Source: Nitrospira sp. (GTDB lineage Bacteria; Nitrospirota; Nitrospiria; Nitrospirales; UBA8639). Taken from it: a stretch of DNA of 64,000 nt. The position numbers and the translations under genes are program-made. Location of the stretch: positions 2,614,001 to 2,678,000 of the forward strand of contig CP058931.1 of assembly GCA_024760505.1 (NCBI GenBank), in the 5' to 3' direction. The notes under the pieces are model-generated. The model ran no database searches and had not been told where the DNA came from. It saw only the letters and a list, made by a program, of their open reading frames with translations. Positions 45,299 through 53,518 of the stretch are shown in pieces. The first letter of the stretch is position 1; every line of letters starts with the position of its first letter.

Positions 45299-47125
45299 AT
45301 GGAAAAAAAATATCGTGTCTCTATTTGGTATTTCATTATTGCGTTCTGGGGACTCATTATTCTCCAGGAAATGTATTTTGCGGCCCAACATATGGATGAG
45401 GTGCCTTATAGTCAATTTAAAACCTGGGTTCAAGAAGATAAGGTGGCGGAGATCTCGATAACCGACAAAGTCATTCACGGAAAATTAAAATCTGAAAAAG
45501 GAGGGGAAAGCCCCCAGTGGTTTCAGTCAGTGCGCGTAGATGACCCGGAATTAGTGAAACTGTTGGAAGAAAAGCATGTGGAATATGCCGGAGTGATCGT
45601 CAGTACGCTCTGGAAAGACGTGGCCTCCTGGGTCGTCCCTATTCTGGTCTTTGCCGGGATCTGGTTTTGGATTTTGCGGAAAATGGGGCAAGGGGCGGGG
45701 GGCGGTTTTATGCGAATCGGAAAATCCAAAGCGAAAGTCTATATTGAAAGCGATATCAAGACCCGCATGGATGATGTGGCCGGAGTCGATGAAGCCAAAG
45801 TGGAACTCATGGAGGTGGTTGAATTTTTAAAAACTCCGGAAAAATTCACCAGGATTGGAGGCAGGATCCCCAAAGGTGTGCTCTTAGTGGGGCCGCCCGG
45901 CACAGGAAAAACCATGTTGGCGAAAGCCATTGCGGGAGAAGCCGGCGTGCCATTTTTTTCCATTAGCGGGTCGGAATTTGTCGAAATGTTTGTGGGGGTG
46001 GGAGCGGCCCGTGTGCGAGATTTGTTTGAACAAGCCATGGCTAAAGCGCCCTGTATCATTTTCATTGATGAGTTGGATGCACTGGGAAAAGCCCGGGGAA
46101 CAGGGCCCATGATGCACGAAGAACGGGAGCAAACCCTGAATCAACTCCTGGTGGAAATGGATGGGTTTGATCCTCGTGTGGGGGTCATTATGCTGGCCGC
46201 AACCAATCGTCCTGAAATTCTGGATCAGGCCTTGCTCCGTGCAGGCCGTTTTGATCGGCAGGTGCTGGTTGATCGCCCCGATCGGCCTGGAAGAGCGGCT
46301 ATTTTGGCTATACATGCCAAATCTATCAAGCTGGCTCCTGATGTCGATTTAGACAAAATTGCGGCCATGACTCCGGGAATGGTTGGTGCCGACCTAGCCA
46401 ATGTGGTGAATGAAGCTGCCCTTCTGGCCATTCGACGAAGTCGGGAGACGGCCGAACACCGGGATTTTGAAGAAGCCGTGGAACGTGTCATTGCCGGTTT
46501 GGAAAAGAGAAACCGCGTCCTCAGTGTGGAAGAACGAAAGCGAGTGGCCCATCATGAGGTCGGTCACGCGTTAGTGGCGATGTCCTTGCCCGGATGTGAC
46601 CCAGTCCAAAAAATCTCGATCATTCCCCGTGGCATTGCAGCCTTGGGCTATACGCTACAACTCCCGATCGAGGACCGGTATTTACTCACTCGTTCCGAAT
46701 TAGAAAATCGCATTGCCGTGTTGTTAGGGGGGCGTATGGCGGAGGAGTTGGTCTTTGGAGAAGCCTCCACGGGAGCGGCTGATGATTTGCAGAAAGCGAC
46801 CACCATCGCCAAACGGATGGTCAAGGATTATGGGATGAGCGATAAATTAGGAACGGTGGCCTTAGATGAATCCGTTCAGCCGACGTTTTTAAAAAATATG
46901 GAGTCTCATGCGACCCCAACCTATTCGGAGCACACCGCGCAACAGGTCGATCAAGAGGTGCGCAGACTCATTGAAGAACAAGGGATTCGTGTCCGGGAAT
47001 TGCTGACAAGGCTTCGGCCGGTGCTGTTGAACGGGGCTGAGACCTTATTGAAGGCGGAAGTTATGAGCGGAGAAGAGTTGATGGCGCTTCTCCACGCCAA
47101 GGAAGAAGAACCGATTCCAAGCTAG
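45299..47125 (+). CDS. ftsH: ATP-dependent zinc metalloprotease FtsH
   Basis: FtsH is a membrane-bound AAA+ protease that degrades membrane and regulatory proteins. The 608-residue protein has two membrane segments (about 8-26 and 109-126), Walker A GPPGTGKT at 198-205, Walker B IIFIDELDALG at 253-263 and the second region of homology (AATNRPEILDQALLRAGRFDR) near 300-320. The zinc site is HEVGH at 419-423, where HEAGH is usual, with the third ligand in TGAADDLQKAT. A weak ribosome binding site precedes ATG 45299. It is monocistronic. Confidence 0.95.
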   Translation: MEKKYRVSIWYFIIAFWGLIILQEMYFAAQHMDEVPYSQFKTWVQEDKVAEISITDKVIHGKLKSEKGGESPQWFQSVRVDDPELVKLLEEKHVEYAGVIVSTLWKDVASWVVPILVFAGIWFWILRKMGQGAGGGFMRIGKSKAKVYIESDIKTRMDDVAGVDEAKVELMEVVEFLKTPEKFTRIGGRIPKGVLLVGPPGTGKTMLAKAIAGEAGVPFFSISGSEFVEMFVGVGAARVRDLFEQAMAKAPCIIFIDELDALGKARGTGPMMHEEREQTLNQLLVEMDGFDPRVGVIMLAATNRPEILDQALLRAGRFDRQVLVDRPDRPGRAAILAIHAKSIKLAPDVDLDKIAAMTPGMVGADLANVVNEAALLAIRRSRETAEHRDFEEAVERVIAGLEKRNRVLSVEERKRVAHHEVGHALVAMSLPGCDPVQKISIIPRGIAALGYTLQLPIEDRYLLTRSELENRIAVLLGGRMAEELVFGEASTGAADDLQKATTIAKRMVKDYGMSDKLGTVALDESVQPTFLKNMESHATPTYSEHTAQQVDQEVRRLIEEQGIRVRELLTRLRPVLLNGAETLLKAEVMSGEELMALLHAKEEEPIPS

Positions 47126-47186
47126 CTCCAACCGACAATATTTGGGTTTCGTTACCGAATACCTCTATCCTGACATCTCCAATTAA

Positions 47187-47221
47187 TTCCTGCCAGGCCT
47201 GACGTTCAGACCTGGCAGGAA
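47187..47221 (+). terminator. Terminator-like hairpin after ftsH
   Basis: A perfect 11-base stem (TTCCTGCCAGG/CCTGGCAGGAA) with a 13-base loop lies about 60 bases after the ftsH stop. No T run follows. The remaining 250 bases up to the tnaA start show no gene. Confidence 0.6.
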
Positions 47222-47472
47222 CAACACCATTCCAAAACATCCCGCAGCGTCGGTCTCCTCGTCTTGTTCGGGGAATGCAGATCAGGAATTCATCTCACCC
47301 AATTTTTCAAGAAAGCCGGTTAGCCTCAGGGTTTCATGAAATGGAGAGGGGAATCGTCGAGTCATAAATAGTTCGATGTTTTTCCAGAAGATGATATGAT
47401 TTCGGTGGCCGGGAATCATGGTCTTTTCCCGGATTGTGAAATAGAGCGACCAGAATAATCGGAGGACCGAAT

Positions 47473-48852
47473 ATGTTTAACACGATCATCGAACCCTTTC
47501 GTATCAAAATGGTCGAACATATCCGGATGACGACAGAAACCGAACGCCGGGAATTAATTGCCAAAGCCGGTTACAATGTTTTTCGGCTGCACTCTGATGA
47601 TGTCCTGATCGATCTTCTGACCGATAGCGGCACCGGGGCCATGAGTGCCAAACAGTGGGCAGCTATCATGCGGGGGGATGAAAGTTATGCGGGAAGTCCA
47701 TCGTTTTACCGGTTTGAAGCTGCGGTACAGGAACTCATGGGATTCCCGCTTGTCATTCCAACCCATCAGGGAAGGGCGGCGGAACGCATCTTGTTTACCA
47801 CTATCTGCAAGGCCGGTGACGTGGTTCCCAATAATACGCACTTCGATACCACCAGGGCCAACGTGGAATTTTGCGGAGCCCGGGCGGTCGATGTGCCCTG
47901 TCGCGAATTGGCCGATCTCTCCAGTGAGTTTCCCTTCAAGGGCAATATGGATGTCGATAGGCTTCGCGCGGTTTTTCAAAAAGAAGGGCGCGAGCGTATT
48001 CCGTTGGTGATGATCACCGTCACCAATAATTCCGGCGGAGGCCAACCGGTTTCCATGGCCAATATGAGAGAAGTGGCGGAGGTCTGCCGGGCCTTTGAGC
48101 GTCCCTTGTACCTGGATGCCTGCCGGATTGCAGAAAATGCCTATTTCATTAAACTACGCGAACCGGGATATGCAGACAAATTGGTCCGCGACATTGTTCG
48201 TGAAATGTGTGACCTGGCCGATGGCTGTACGATGTCCGCAAAAAAGGATGCCATTGTAAACATTGGCGGATTTCTCGCCACACGTAACGCCGAGTTGGCA
48301 CAACAAGAGCAAAACCTGTTGATCCTCACCGAGGGGTTTCCTACCTATGGGGGATTGGCCGGTCGGGATTTAGAAGCGATGGCCGAAGGGTTGAAGGAAG
48401 GCGTGGAGGAAGATTATCTCCAGTATCGCATTACCTCCACAGGGTATCTGGGCAACCATTTACATGAAGCCGGTGTGCCGACCCTGCGGCCGCCGGGTGG
48501 ACATGCCATCTACCTGGATGCGGCACGCTTCGCACCGCATCTCCAACCGCTCGATCTGCCGGGTATTTCGCTTTGCGTGGAGTTATACGTGTTGGGAGGC
48601 ATTCGGGCGGTAGAAATCGGCACCGCGATGTTTGGCAAGCGCAATGCCGAAACCGGGAAAGAAGAGCCGGGCCCTCGTGAACTTGTTCGGTTGGCGATTC
48701 CCAGGCGGGTCTACACCCAAAGCCATGTGGATTATATCGTGGAAGTGGTGGAAGAAGCGTTCCGGCGGCGTGAGGGCTTGAAGCCGTTTCGCTTTCTGGA
48801 ACAAGCGCCCTTTCTCCGACATTTCACCGCGCAATATGGAATGGTGGAATAA
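47473..48852 (+). CDS. tnaA: Tryptophanase (beta-eliminating lyase, PLP)
   Basis: This 459-residue PLP enzyme belongs to the tryptophanase/tyrosine phenol-lyase family. It has IDLLTDSGTGAMS near residue 46, IPTHQGR near 95, and the PLP lysine in SAKKDAIVNIGG (K257 or K258). Two positions that separate the two activities are tryptophanase-like: D125 in HFDTT (threonine in tyrosine phenol-lyase) and I382 in AVEIG (arginine in tyrosine phenol-lyase). I therefore favour cleavage of tryptophan to indole, pyruvate and ammonia. GGAGG precedes ATG 47473. No TnaC-like leader or TnaB permease is visible. Two displaced copies of its last 80 codons follow. Confidence 0.85.
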   Translation: MFNTIIEPFRIKMVEHIRMTTETERRELIAKAGYNVFRLHSDDVLIDLLTDSGTGAMSAKQWAAIMRGDESYAGSPSFYRFEAAVQELMGFPLVIPTHQGRAAERILFTTICKAGDVVPNNTHFDTTRANVEFCGARAVDVPCRELADLSSEFPFKGNMDVDRLRAVFQKEGRERIPLVMITVTNNSGGGQPVSMANMREVAEVCRAFERPLYLDACRIAENAYFIKLREPGYADKLVRDIVREMCDLADGCTMSAKKDAIVNIGGFLATRNAELAQQEQNLLILTEGFPTYGGLAGRDLEAMAEGLKEGVEEDYLQYRITSTGYLGNHLHEAGVPTLRPPGGHAIYLDAARFAPHLQPLDLPGISLCVELYVLGGIRAVEIGTAMFGKRNAETGKEEPGPRELVRLAIPRRVYTQSHVDYIVEVVEEAFRRREGLKPFRFLEQAPFLRHFTAQYGMVE

Positions 48853-48933
48853 TTTATAGAAAGATTTACGAAGTCATTCAGGGAAGCCCAAGAGGTTGAG
48901 AATCCTAAAATGGAAGATGTTGTTCTGAAAACT

Positions 48934-49161
48934 CTAGGGACCTTCCATGTCCTGATAGAGAGCTTCCCGATTCGCAATATCGACCAGATAGCCGCCGCTT
49001 TTAAAAGTGGGCAGCGGAGAAAATGGTTTTGGGACCTTCTGGTTTTGAAATAGCAATCGAAGGGCGGTTTCGACTAATTCTGACATCGTCCGTCCTTGTG
49101 TTGCAGCTTCTCGTTTGAGTTGGGCTAAGAGCTGATTATGTATATTCAAAGTTGTCTTCAT
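48934..49161 (-). CDS. VapB-like ribbon-helix-helix antitoxin without toxin
   Basis: This 75-residue protein opens MKTTLNIHNQLLAQLKREAA and has TMSELVETALRLLF, the ribbon-helix-helix DNA-binding pattern of VapB antitoxins. A VapC toxin should begin at the stop of this gene, but the tnaA 3' end lies there instead. The toxin is therefore missing, probably deleted when sequence was rearranged behind tnaA. The orphan may still repress its own promoter or bind a toxin encoded elsewhere. Confidence 0.75.
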   Translation of the reverse strand: MKTTLNIHNQLLAQLKREAATQGRTMSELVETALRLLFQNQKVPKPFSPLPTFKSGGYLVDIANREALYQDMEGP

Positions 49162-49317
49162 ATGGTAAATCTATCATAGGTATGGTTCCCAATAAATCGA
49201 TCCTTTAACAATGGACTTGAAAAACCCTGAAAAAAATGGGTCGGGAGAAGAGAGTTGGTGACGGCCGGGGGCAGGAGCCTTTGTCTATGGATTCTTGCAT
49301 GAAGATAGGACAGTTGT

Positions 49318-49591
49318 GTCGGTGTGGTGGAGATCGGCACCGTCATGTTTGGAAGGCGCAATGTGGAAACCGGGAAAGAAAGAAGGGCCGGGTTTTCGCG
49401 AACTTGTGCGCCTGGCCGTTCCCCGGCGGGTCTACACTCAAAGTCGTGTAGATTATATTGTAGAAGTCGTGGAAGAAGTCTTCCGGCGCCGTGAAAAATT
49501 GAAGCTGTTTCGCTTCCTGGAACAAACCCCATTCCTCCGACATTTCACCGCCCAATACGAAATACCGGAAAGATCCAAATGGGGGAAATAG
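49318..49591 (+). pseudogene. Displaced tnaA 3' end, copy B
   Basis: This segment corresponds to tryptophanase residues from about 377 to the C-terminus. It begins near the codons for VVEIGTVMFG, has a frameshift near 49376-49385 (within GGGAAAGAAAGAAGGGCC), and then reads FRELVRLAVPRRVYTQSRVD and RHFTAQYE. It has no start codon in frame with a ribosome binding site. It is clearly more diverged from tnaA than copy C. Confidence 0.85.
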
Positions 49592-50161
49592 GAACTAAAC
49601 ATATGACGGAACAGAGTGCGTACTGGGTTTTTTCTGCCTGCTTTCGCATTACCGTCGCATCATCCCCTGCCTGCATTCGTAGCAGCATGTCCATGTTGGG
49701 ATTGAATGCCATTTCCGGAGTGCGGCTATTTCATTCAATAGATCTGAGAGGGTGCACGGGGGACGAAAAAAAAGGGTCAGTTATGAGTATTGATGTACAA
49801 TCTCACCACAGGAAAACAATTGCCATTGTTTGAATGGGGCGAAAAGGCCGCGCCTAAGACGACCCATTAATCTCCAACCTCGATTCATCACATTCCCATT
49901 TTTCACCAAATTTTGTATGGTGGTTCTCTGGGAGATGAATGATGGCAACGGCCTATGAGGGAAAGAACGTCAAACAGTGGGTGATGGACTTTCGCGGCAC
50001 CTCCTTGGATGGGAGTGGGCGGGGAGATTGAATATCGATTTTGATCATACGGGGATGTCCAGAGGGCTGCATTTGAACCAAACAATCAGTTCCATCGACA
50101 TACCACCCATGGAAGTAATGATGGAATTTTCAATCCTTACCAAAGAGAAAGGGAAATGCAA
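49592..50161. other. Intergenic region, no gene assigned
   Basis: This 570-base gap holds only short frames. One of 29 codons (49942-50031, MATAYEGKNVKQWVM...) has GGGAGATG just before it and may be a truncated gene start, but I cannot name it. An AAAAAGGGTCAG motif occurs at about 49767-49780. Confidence 0.4.
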
Positions 50162-50605
50162 ATGAAATCGACAATCCAGAAACATGGATTCATTCTCTTC
50201 TTTGTGTTGCTATTGTTTCCTTTTTCATCGGTTTCATATGGTGGGAACGAATGTAAAATTAAATATGGCTGGAATACCGGAAATTCTCTACAAGGTACGT
50301 TTAAGAACCATTTTAACACCATCTATCTGAACACAGGCGAGACCAAAACGATCAATCAAAATCGTATGAATTACGTAAAAAATCTGACATCCCAAGAGGT
50401 AAAGTTTTATTTAGAGAATGCCTCCGATGTCACATTGGGGAAAAATCAGCAGAATCCAGATGTTGGCGCCTACGTGCTTGCAGTTAAACTGGTGAAGGTG
50501 AAATGCTTGCCCACATCGAGTAGTTCACCATCTTTTCCAGATGTAAGCAAGACTCCATCGCCGACTGGTCCCATACCCATCCCTTATCCAAATATCGGAA
50601 AATGA
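50162..50605 (+). CDS. Secreted hypothetical protein
   Basis: This 147-residue protein has a signal peptide (residues 1-27, ending SYGGNE) and a mature part with two cysteines (C31 and C119 in the mature frame region) and a C-terminal proline/serine-rich tail. I start it at ATG 50162, which has GAGAAAGGGA at workable distance; an ATG six bases earlier is too close to it. The mature part begins with a beta-rich segment. I recognise no family. It is cargo between tnaA tail copies B and C. Confidence 0.6.
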   Translation: MKSTIQKHGFILFFVLLLFPFSSVSYGGNECKIKYGWNTGNSLQGTFKNHFNTIYLNTGETKTINQNRMNYVKNLTSQEVKFYLENASDVTLGKNQQNPDVGAYVLAVKLVKVKCLPTSSSSPSFPDVSKTPSPTGPIPIPYPNIGK

Positions 50606-50686
50606 GTTACACATAAAAGGGGGACAAGAATTAGGCATTTCTGCTAAGACCAGTTCTAGAAATTAACCTTTCCTTATTCCTTTGGC

Positions 50687-50774
50687 AAAAAGGGGTCAGG
50701 CAAGAGAATTGATTTATAGAGCCAATAGGCGCCCGCGGTGTTACGGCACTATAAGCTAAATCTCTGACCCCTTG
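50687..50774. repeat. Inverted-repeat (MITE/REP-like) element
   Basis: Inverted ends AAAAAGGGGTCAG (50687-50699) and CTGACCCCTTG (50764-50774) bound an 88-base segment that could fold into a stem with a large loop. The GGGGTCAG core is of the kind that REP-associated Y1 transposases recognise. No transposase is present here. Confidence 0.5.
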
Positions 50775-50829
50775 TATTTTTTCCAGAGCGCTTGTTCAGG
50801 GGGGAAAACAAAAAGAAAGGAGTACGGTC

Positions 50830-51384
50830 ATGCGTTCCTTCATCTCGCTCATATGCCGGCAAACTGCTTATGTGTGTAAACGGGGTGTTCTTGCCGCGGG
50901 ACTGAGTTGCTGCCTGGTATACAGCGTGTCGGCTCAGGAAATCACGGTGTCCGAAGACACGTTCGGCTGCATTCTCGATTTGCCGAAAGTCAGAAATACG
51001 CGCATCAAGCACGACGATCCGGAAAAATTGAAAGAGGCCAAGCGTATTTTACGGGACAGCGTGCCGGAGACCGAGTATCCGGTTGGAACCATTCTGCAAC
51101 TTGTTCCTCATGAAGCCATGGTGAAGCACTCGCATGACAAGTTTCCAAAAACGAACGGCTGGGAATTTTTCTTTTTGGAAGTCTCCAAAGAAGGGACCAA
51201 GATTGCGGATCGGGGAGACAACGTCGTCAATGTCTCGCAAGGGGTCACGTGCTTAAGTTGTCATCAGCCGGCGGCCAGGTTCGACTTCGTATGTGAAAAG
51301 GGGCATGGGTGCGCACCAATTCCGTTCGATGATCAGAAGATCGCGGCAATTCAACAAGCAGACCCCCGCTGCACCAAAGATTAG
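50830..51384 (+). CDS. Exported monohaem cytochrome, P460-like
   Basis: This 184-residue protein has a signal peptide (residues 1-35) and one haem-binding CxxCH at 141-145 (CLSCH). The layout, with the haem motif near the end after a mixed alpha/beta domain, and a segment WEFFFLEVSK before it, fits the cytochrome P460 family, some of whose members oxidise hydroxylamine or detoxify NO. The cross-linking lysine of true P460 enzymes cannot be assigned by eye. AAAGAAAGGAG lies before ATG 50830. It stands between the tnaA tail copies, separate from other respiratory genes. Confidence 0.68.
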   Translation: MRSFISLICRQTAYVCKRGVLAAGLSCCLVYSVSAQEITVSEDTFGCILDLPKVRNTRIKHDDPEKLKEAKRILRDSVPETEYPVGTILQLVPHEAMVKHSHDKFPKTNGWEFFFLEVSKEGTKIADRGDNVVNVSQGVTCLSCHQPAARFDFVCEKGHGCAPIPFDDQKIAAIQQADPRCTKD

Positions 51385-51476
51385 GAGGGGATAGTTTTGT
51401 GGTAATGTAAAAACTCGCAGGAAGATTTGAGCTGAATAAGAAGTCTCACGCCCCCCTGAGTATTTTTTTAGCGAGT

Positions 51477-51728
51477 ATGAGAGCGGTGAGAATCGGCATC
51501 GTCATGTTTGGCAAGCGCAATGCCGAAACCGGGAAAGAAGAGCCGGGCCCTCGCGAACTTGTTCGGTTGGCGATTCCCAGGCGGGTCTATACCCAGAGCC
51601 ATGTGGATTATATCGTGGAGGTGGTGGAAGAAGCGTTCCGGCGGCGTGAAGGCTTGAAGCCCTTTCGATTTCTGGAACAAGCGCTCTTTCTCCGACATTT
51701 CACCGCGCAATACGGGATGGTCGAATAA
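51477..51728 (+). pseudogene. Displaced tnaA 3' end, copy C
   Basis: This segment is about 95 % identical (by eye count from ATGTTTGGC on) to the last 250 bases of tnaA and encodes KRNAETGKEEPGPRELVRLA, then QSHVDYIVEVVEEAFRRREG, then FLRHFTAQYGMVE and stop, uninterrupted. It happens to begin with an ATG but has no ribosome binding site and lacks the PLP site, so it cannot be an enzyme. Homology to tnaA ends precisely at the stop codon. Confidence 0.88.
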
Positions 51729-51909
51729 CCATGCGAACGATCGTTCCGTAAGTAAAGTGAGAAGCAGAAATAAATATTCACGCAGTCTAATATTAATTTT
51801 TGAAGATAACCGTTTCGTCCTTCTTAGGCTGCTATTCCCAAGGGATGTTTTTGTATTTTAGGAAAACTTGCAATGAGATTCCAGACGATGGATATTCGGG
51901 GCAATTCTC

Positions 51910-52221
51910 ATGGATATCGATAAATCTAGACGTCAAGAAGCCATCGACATTGCCTCGGCCATTATCAAGGGTACTCTTCATCCTCTAGAGGGTTGTCGTC
52001 GATTGGTTAGACTAAAGGACGATATTGGATTGGGAGATGAGGACTGTTTCAATCAAATTAGAGCGACGGAAAGTGAAACGGATCACCTACCGTTAGGGGA
52101 TCTAAAATTAGAGTGTAGTGCATCATATTTGGAACGAGTCGAACGCGAAGAACGAGAATATCTTGAGTCTGCACTAGGTGATATAGTGAAAGCATGTGAG
52201 GAAATTATAAAAAAAAATTGA
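51910..52221 (+). CDS. Small hypothetical acidic helical protein
   Basis: This 103-residue protein is strongly charged and helical. It opens with MDIDKSRRQEAIDIASAIIK and contains a conserved-looking stretch GCRRLVRLKDDIGL and ESETDHLPLGDL (about 50-62). Proteins of this size and pattern are found scattered in many bacteria as an unnamed family. No catalytic motif or signal peptide is present. No good ribosome binding site precedes the ATG. It follows the second displaced tnaA tail, so it may be cargo of the same locus. Confidence 0.6.
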   Translation: MDIDKSRRQEAIDIASAIIKGTLHPLEGCRRLVRLKDDIGLGDEDCFNQIRATESETDHLPLGDLKLECSASYLERVEREEREYLESALGDIVKACEEIIKKN

Positions 52222-52501
52222 AAGCTCTGTAAGCGTCCTCAAATCATGGAGTTACTTTCAAATTTAGTGTCTGATGAGTTGCGAACGCAACGACGGGAAT
52301 GTTTACACGACCTTCACCTAGATCCTGTCCATAGACTTATGATAGCTGCATAGGTTACCTAACAAAATAATTCCGCCCTCCTCACCGACAAGGCAAATTG
52401 TTAGCAACAGAGCTTTTGCCCCAACGCCAGGGATCGGACACCACAATCAACGTGAGATTTGAACGGTCTTTCGCTCTAGGTCGATCGAAAAACTTTGTTT
52501 T

Positions 52502-53518
52502 TTACGAATCAGGGAGGATGTAGAAGAGGCAATCGCTTTGGGCGATTTCTGCGTTTGTTGTGACCATCATGAGCCGGCTGGGATGTGCCAGTCGAAGTTC
52601 CCCGTTGTGCACGGAAAAGATAGCTGAGCTGACGTTTTGTCCCATGGCATTCTTTGCCCACAGGACATCCAAGCCCCGTTTCCCCACCCATCCCAGCGTT
52701 TCCTCCCGGGACCACAGTCCAAAATTCAATCGATCCACATCTGAAGGAAGGGTCAGATCTACTTCAGGAACCGGCCCATGGTTAAAGGCCACGGTGGCCC
52801 CGTTCTGCAGTTCCACACGAATGGGATGATGGAGCACGGTCACGGGTGATGAGATATCTGAAAAATTCTTGGCCATGGCATACCGTGTGAATCCGCGAAA
52901 AGCCAACTCATCGGCATTGGGATCTTTCGCCCATCCGGCTTCAATGGTGACGGTCGGCCAGTCGTACTCCGTCGCTTCCATTAATGTGCCTAACCGCAGG
53001 TCGGTCACGATGAGATGATCACAAAAGACTCCGGTCAATGTTTCATGGGTTTCCCGGTTCAGAGTGGTCACACCATACGCCGGGCTCCGGCCTGAGGTGT
53101 TATGCAAGTCAATCAACGCTTCAGGTTGAGCGTGATGCAATTCCTGAAGCATGGCTTGGGCAATGGCTCCTTCCTGACCCTCAAAAGGAGATCGAAAACA
53201 CCGGTTGAGATCTTTTCCCTCCGGTATGCATCGATGAGAAAACATTGGTCTGGTCAAGGCCGCTCCGATGGACCCGATAAAACAGAGCACATTGACTTGG
53301 GGTTGTCGGCCTTCCCGGATCCATCGATGAAGGGCGCGTACGCCTGAGGGTTCATTGCCATGTAATAGGGTACAGACGGCGCGGGTGCGCGTGCTATCCA
53401 AGCCTGGAAGCCACAGAAAAGTGGGCTCACCAAGCTTCATCAGGAAATCCTCAACTGTCGGCCCCACGTCTTGGGGTGTGGGTGCTTCCCACCTGGGTAT
53501 TGGACGAACGAGATTCAT
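52502..53518 (-). CDS. Succinylglutamate desuccinylase/aspartoacylase family protein
   Basis: This 338-residue zinc hydrolase belongs to the AstE/AspA family, carboxypeptidase-like enzymes that remove acyl groups from amino acids. The metal site is in LLHGNEPSG (H and E) with a second histidine in IDLHNTSGRSP; the catalytic glutamate may be that in VTIEAGWAKD. The start ATG overlaps the stop of the upstream ligase-like gene by ATGA (53515-53518), so the two are translationally coupled. The substrate is unknown; coupling suggests it handles a product of the ligase. Confidence 0.85.
   Translation of the reverse strand: MNLVRPIPRWEAPTPQDVGPTVEDFLMKLGEPTFLWLPGLDSTRTRAVCTLLHGNEPSGVRALHRWIREGRQPQVNVLCFIGSIGAALTRPMFSHRCIPEGKDLNRCFRSPFEGQEGAIAQAMLQELHHAQPEALIDLHNTSGRSPAYGVTTLNRETHETLTGVFCDHLIVTDLRLGTLMEATEYDWPTVTIEAGWAKDPNADELAFRGFTRYAMAKNFSDISSPVTVLHHPIRVELQNGATVAFNHGPVPEVDLTLPSDVDRLNFGLWSREETLGWVGKRGLDVLWAKNAMGQNVSSAIFSVHNGELRLAHPSRLMMVTTNAEIAQSDCLFYILPDS

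Noticed and set aside
48583..48977. Minus-strand frames overlapping the tnaA 3' end
   Set aside because: Shadows of tnaA; the same shadow recurs at each displaced tail.
51477..51728. Uninterrupted tnaA-like frame starting with ATG, as a possible small gene
   Set aside because: No ribosome binding site, and it contains only the last 80 codons of tryptophanase without the PLP site.
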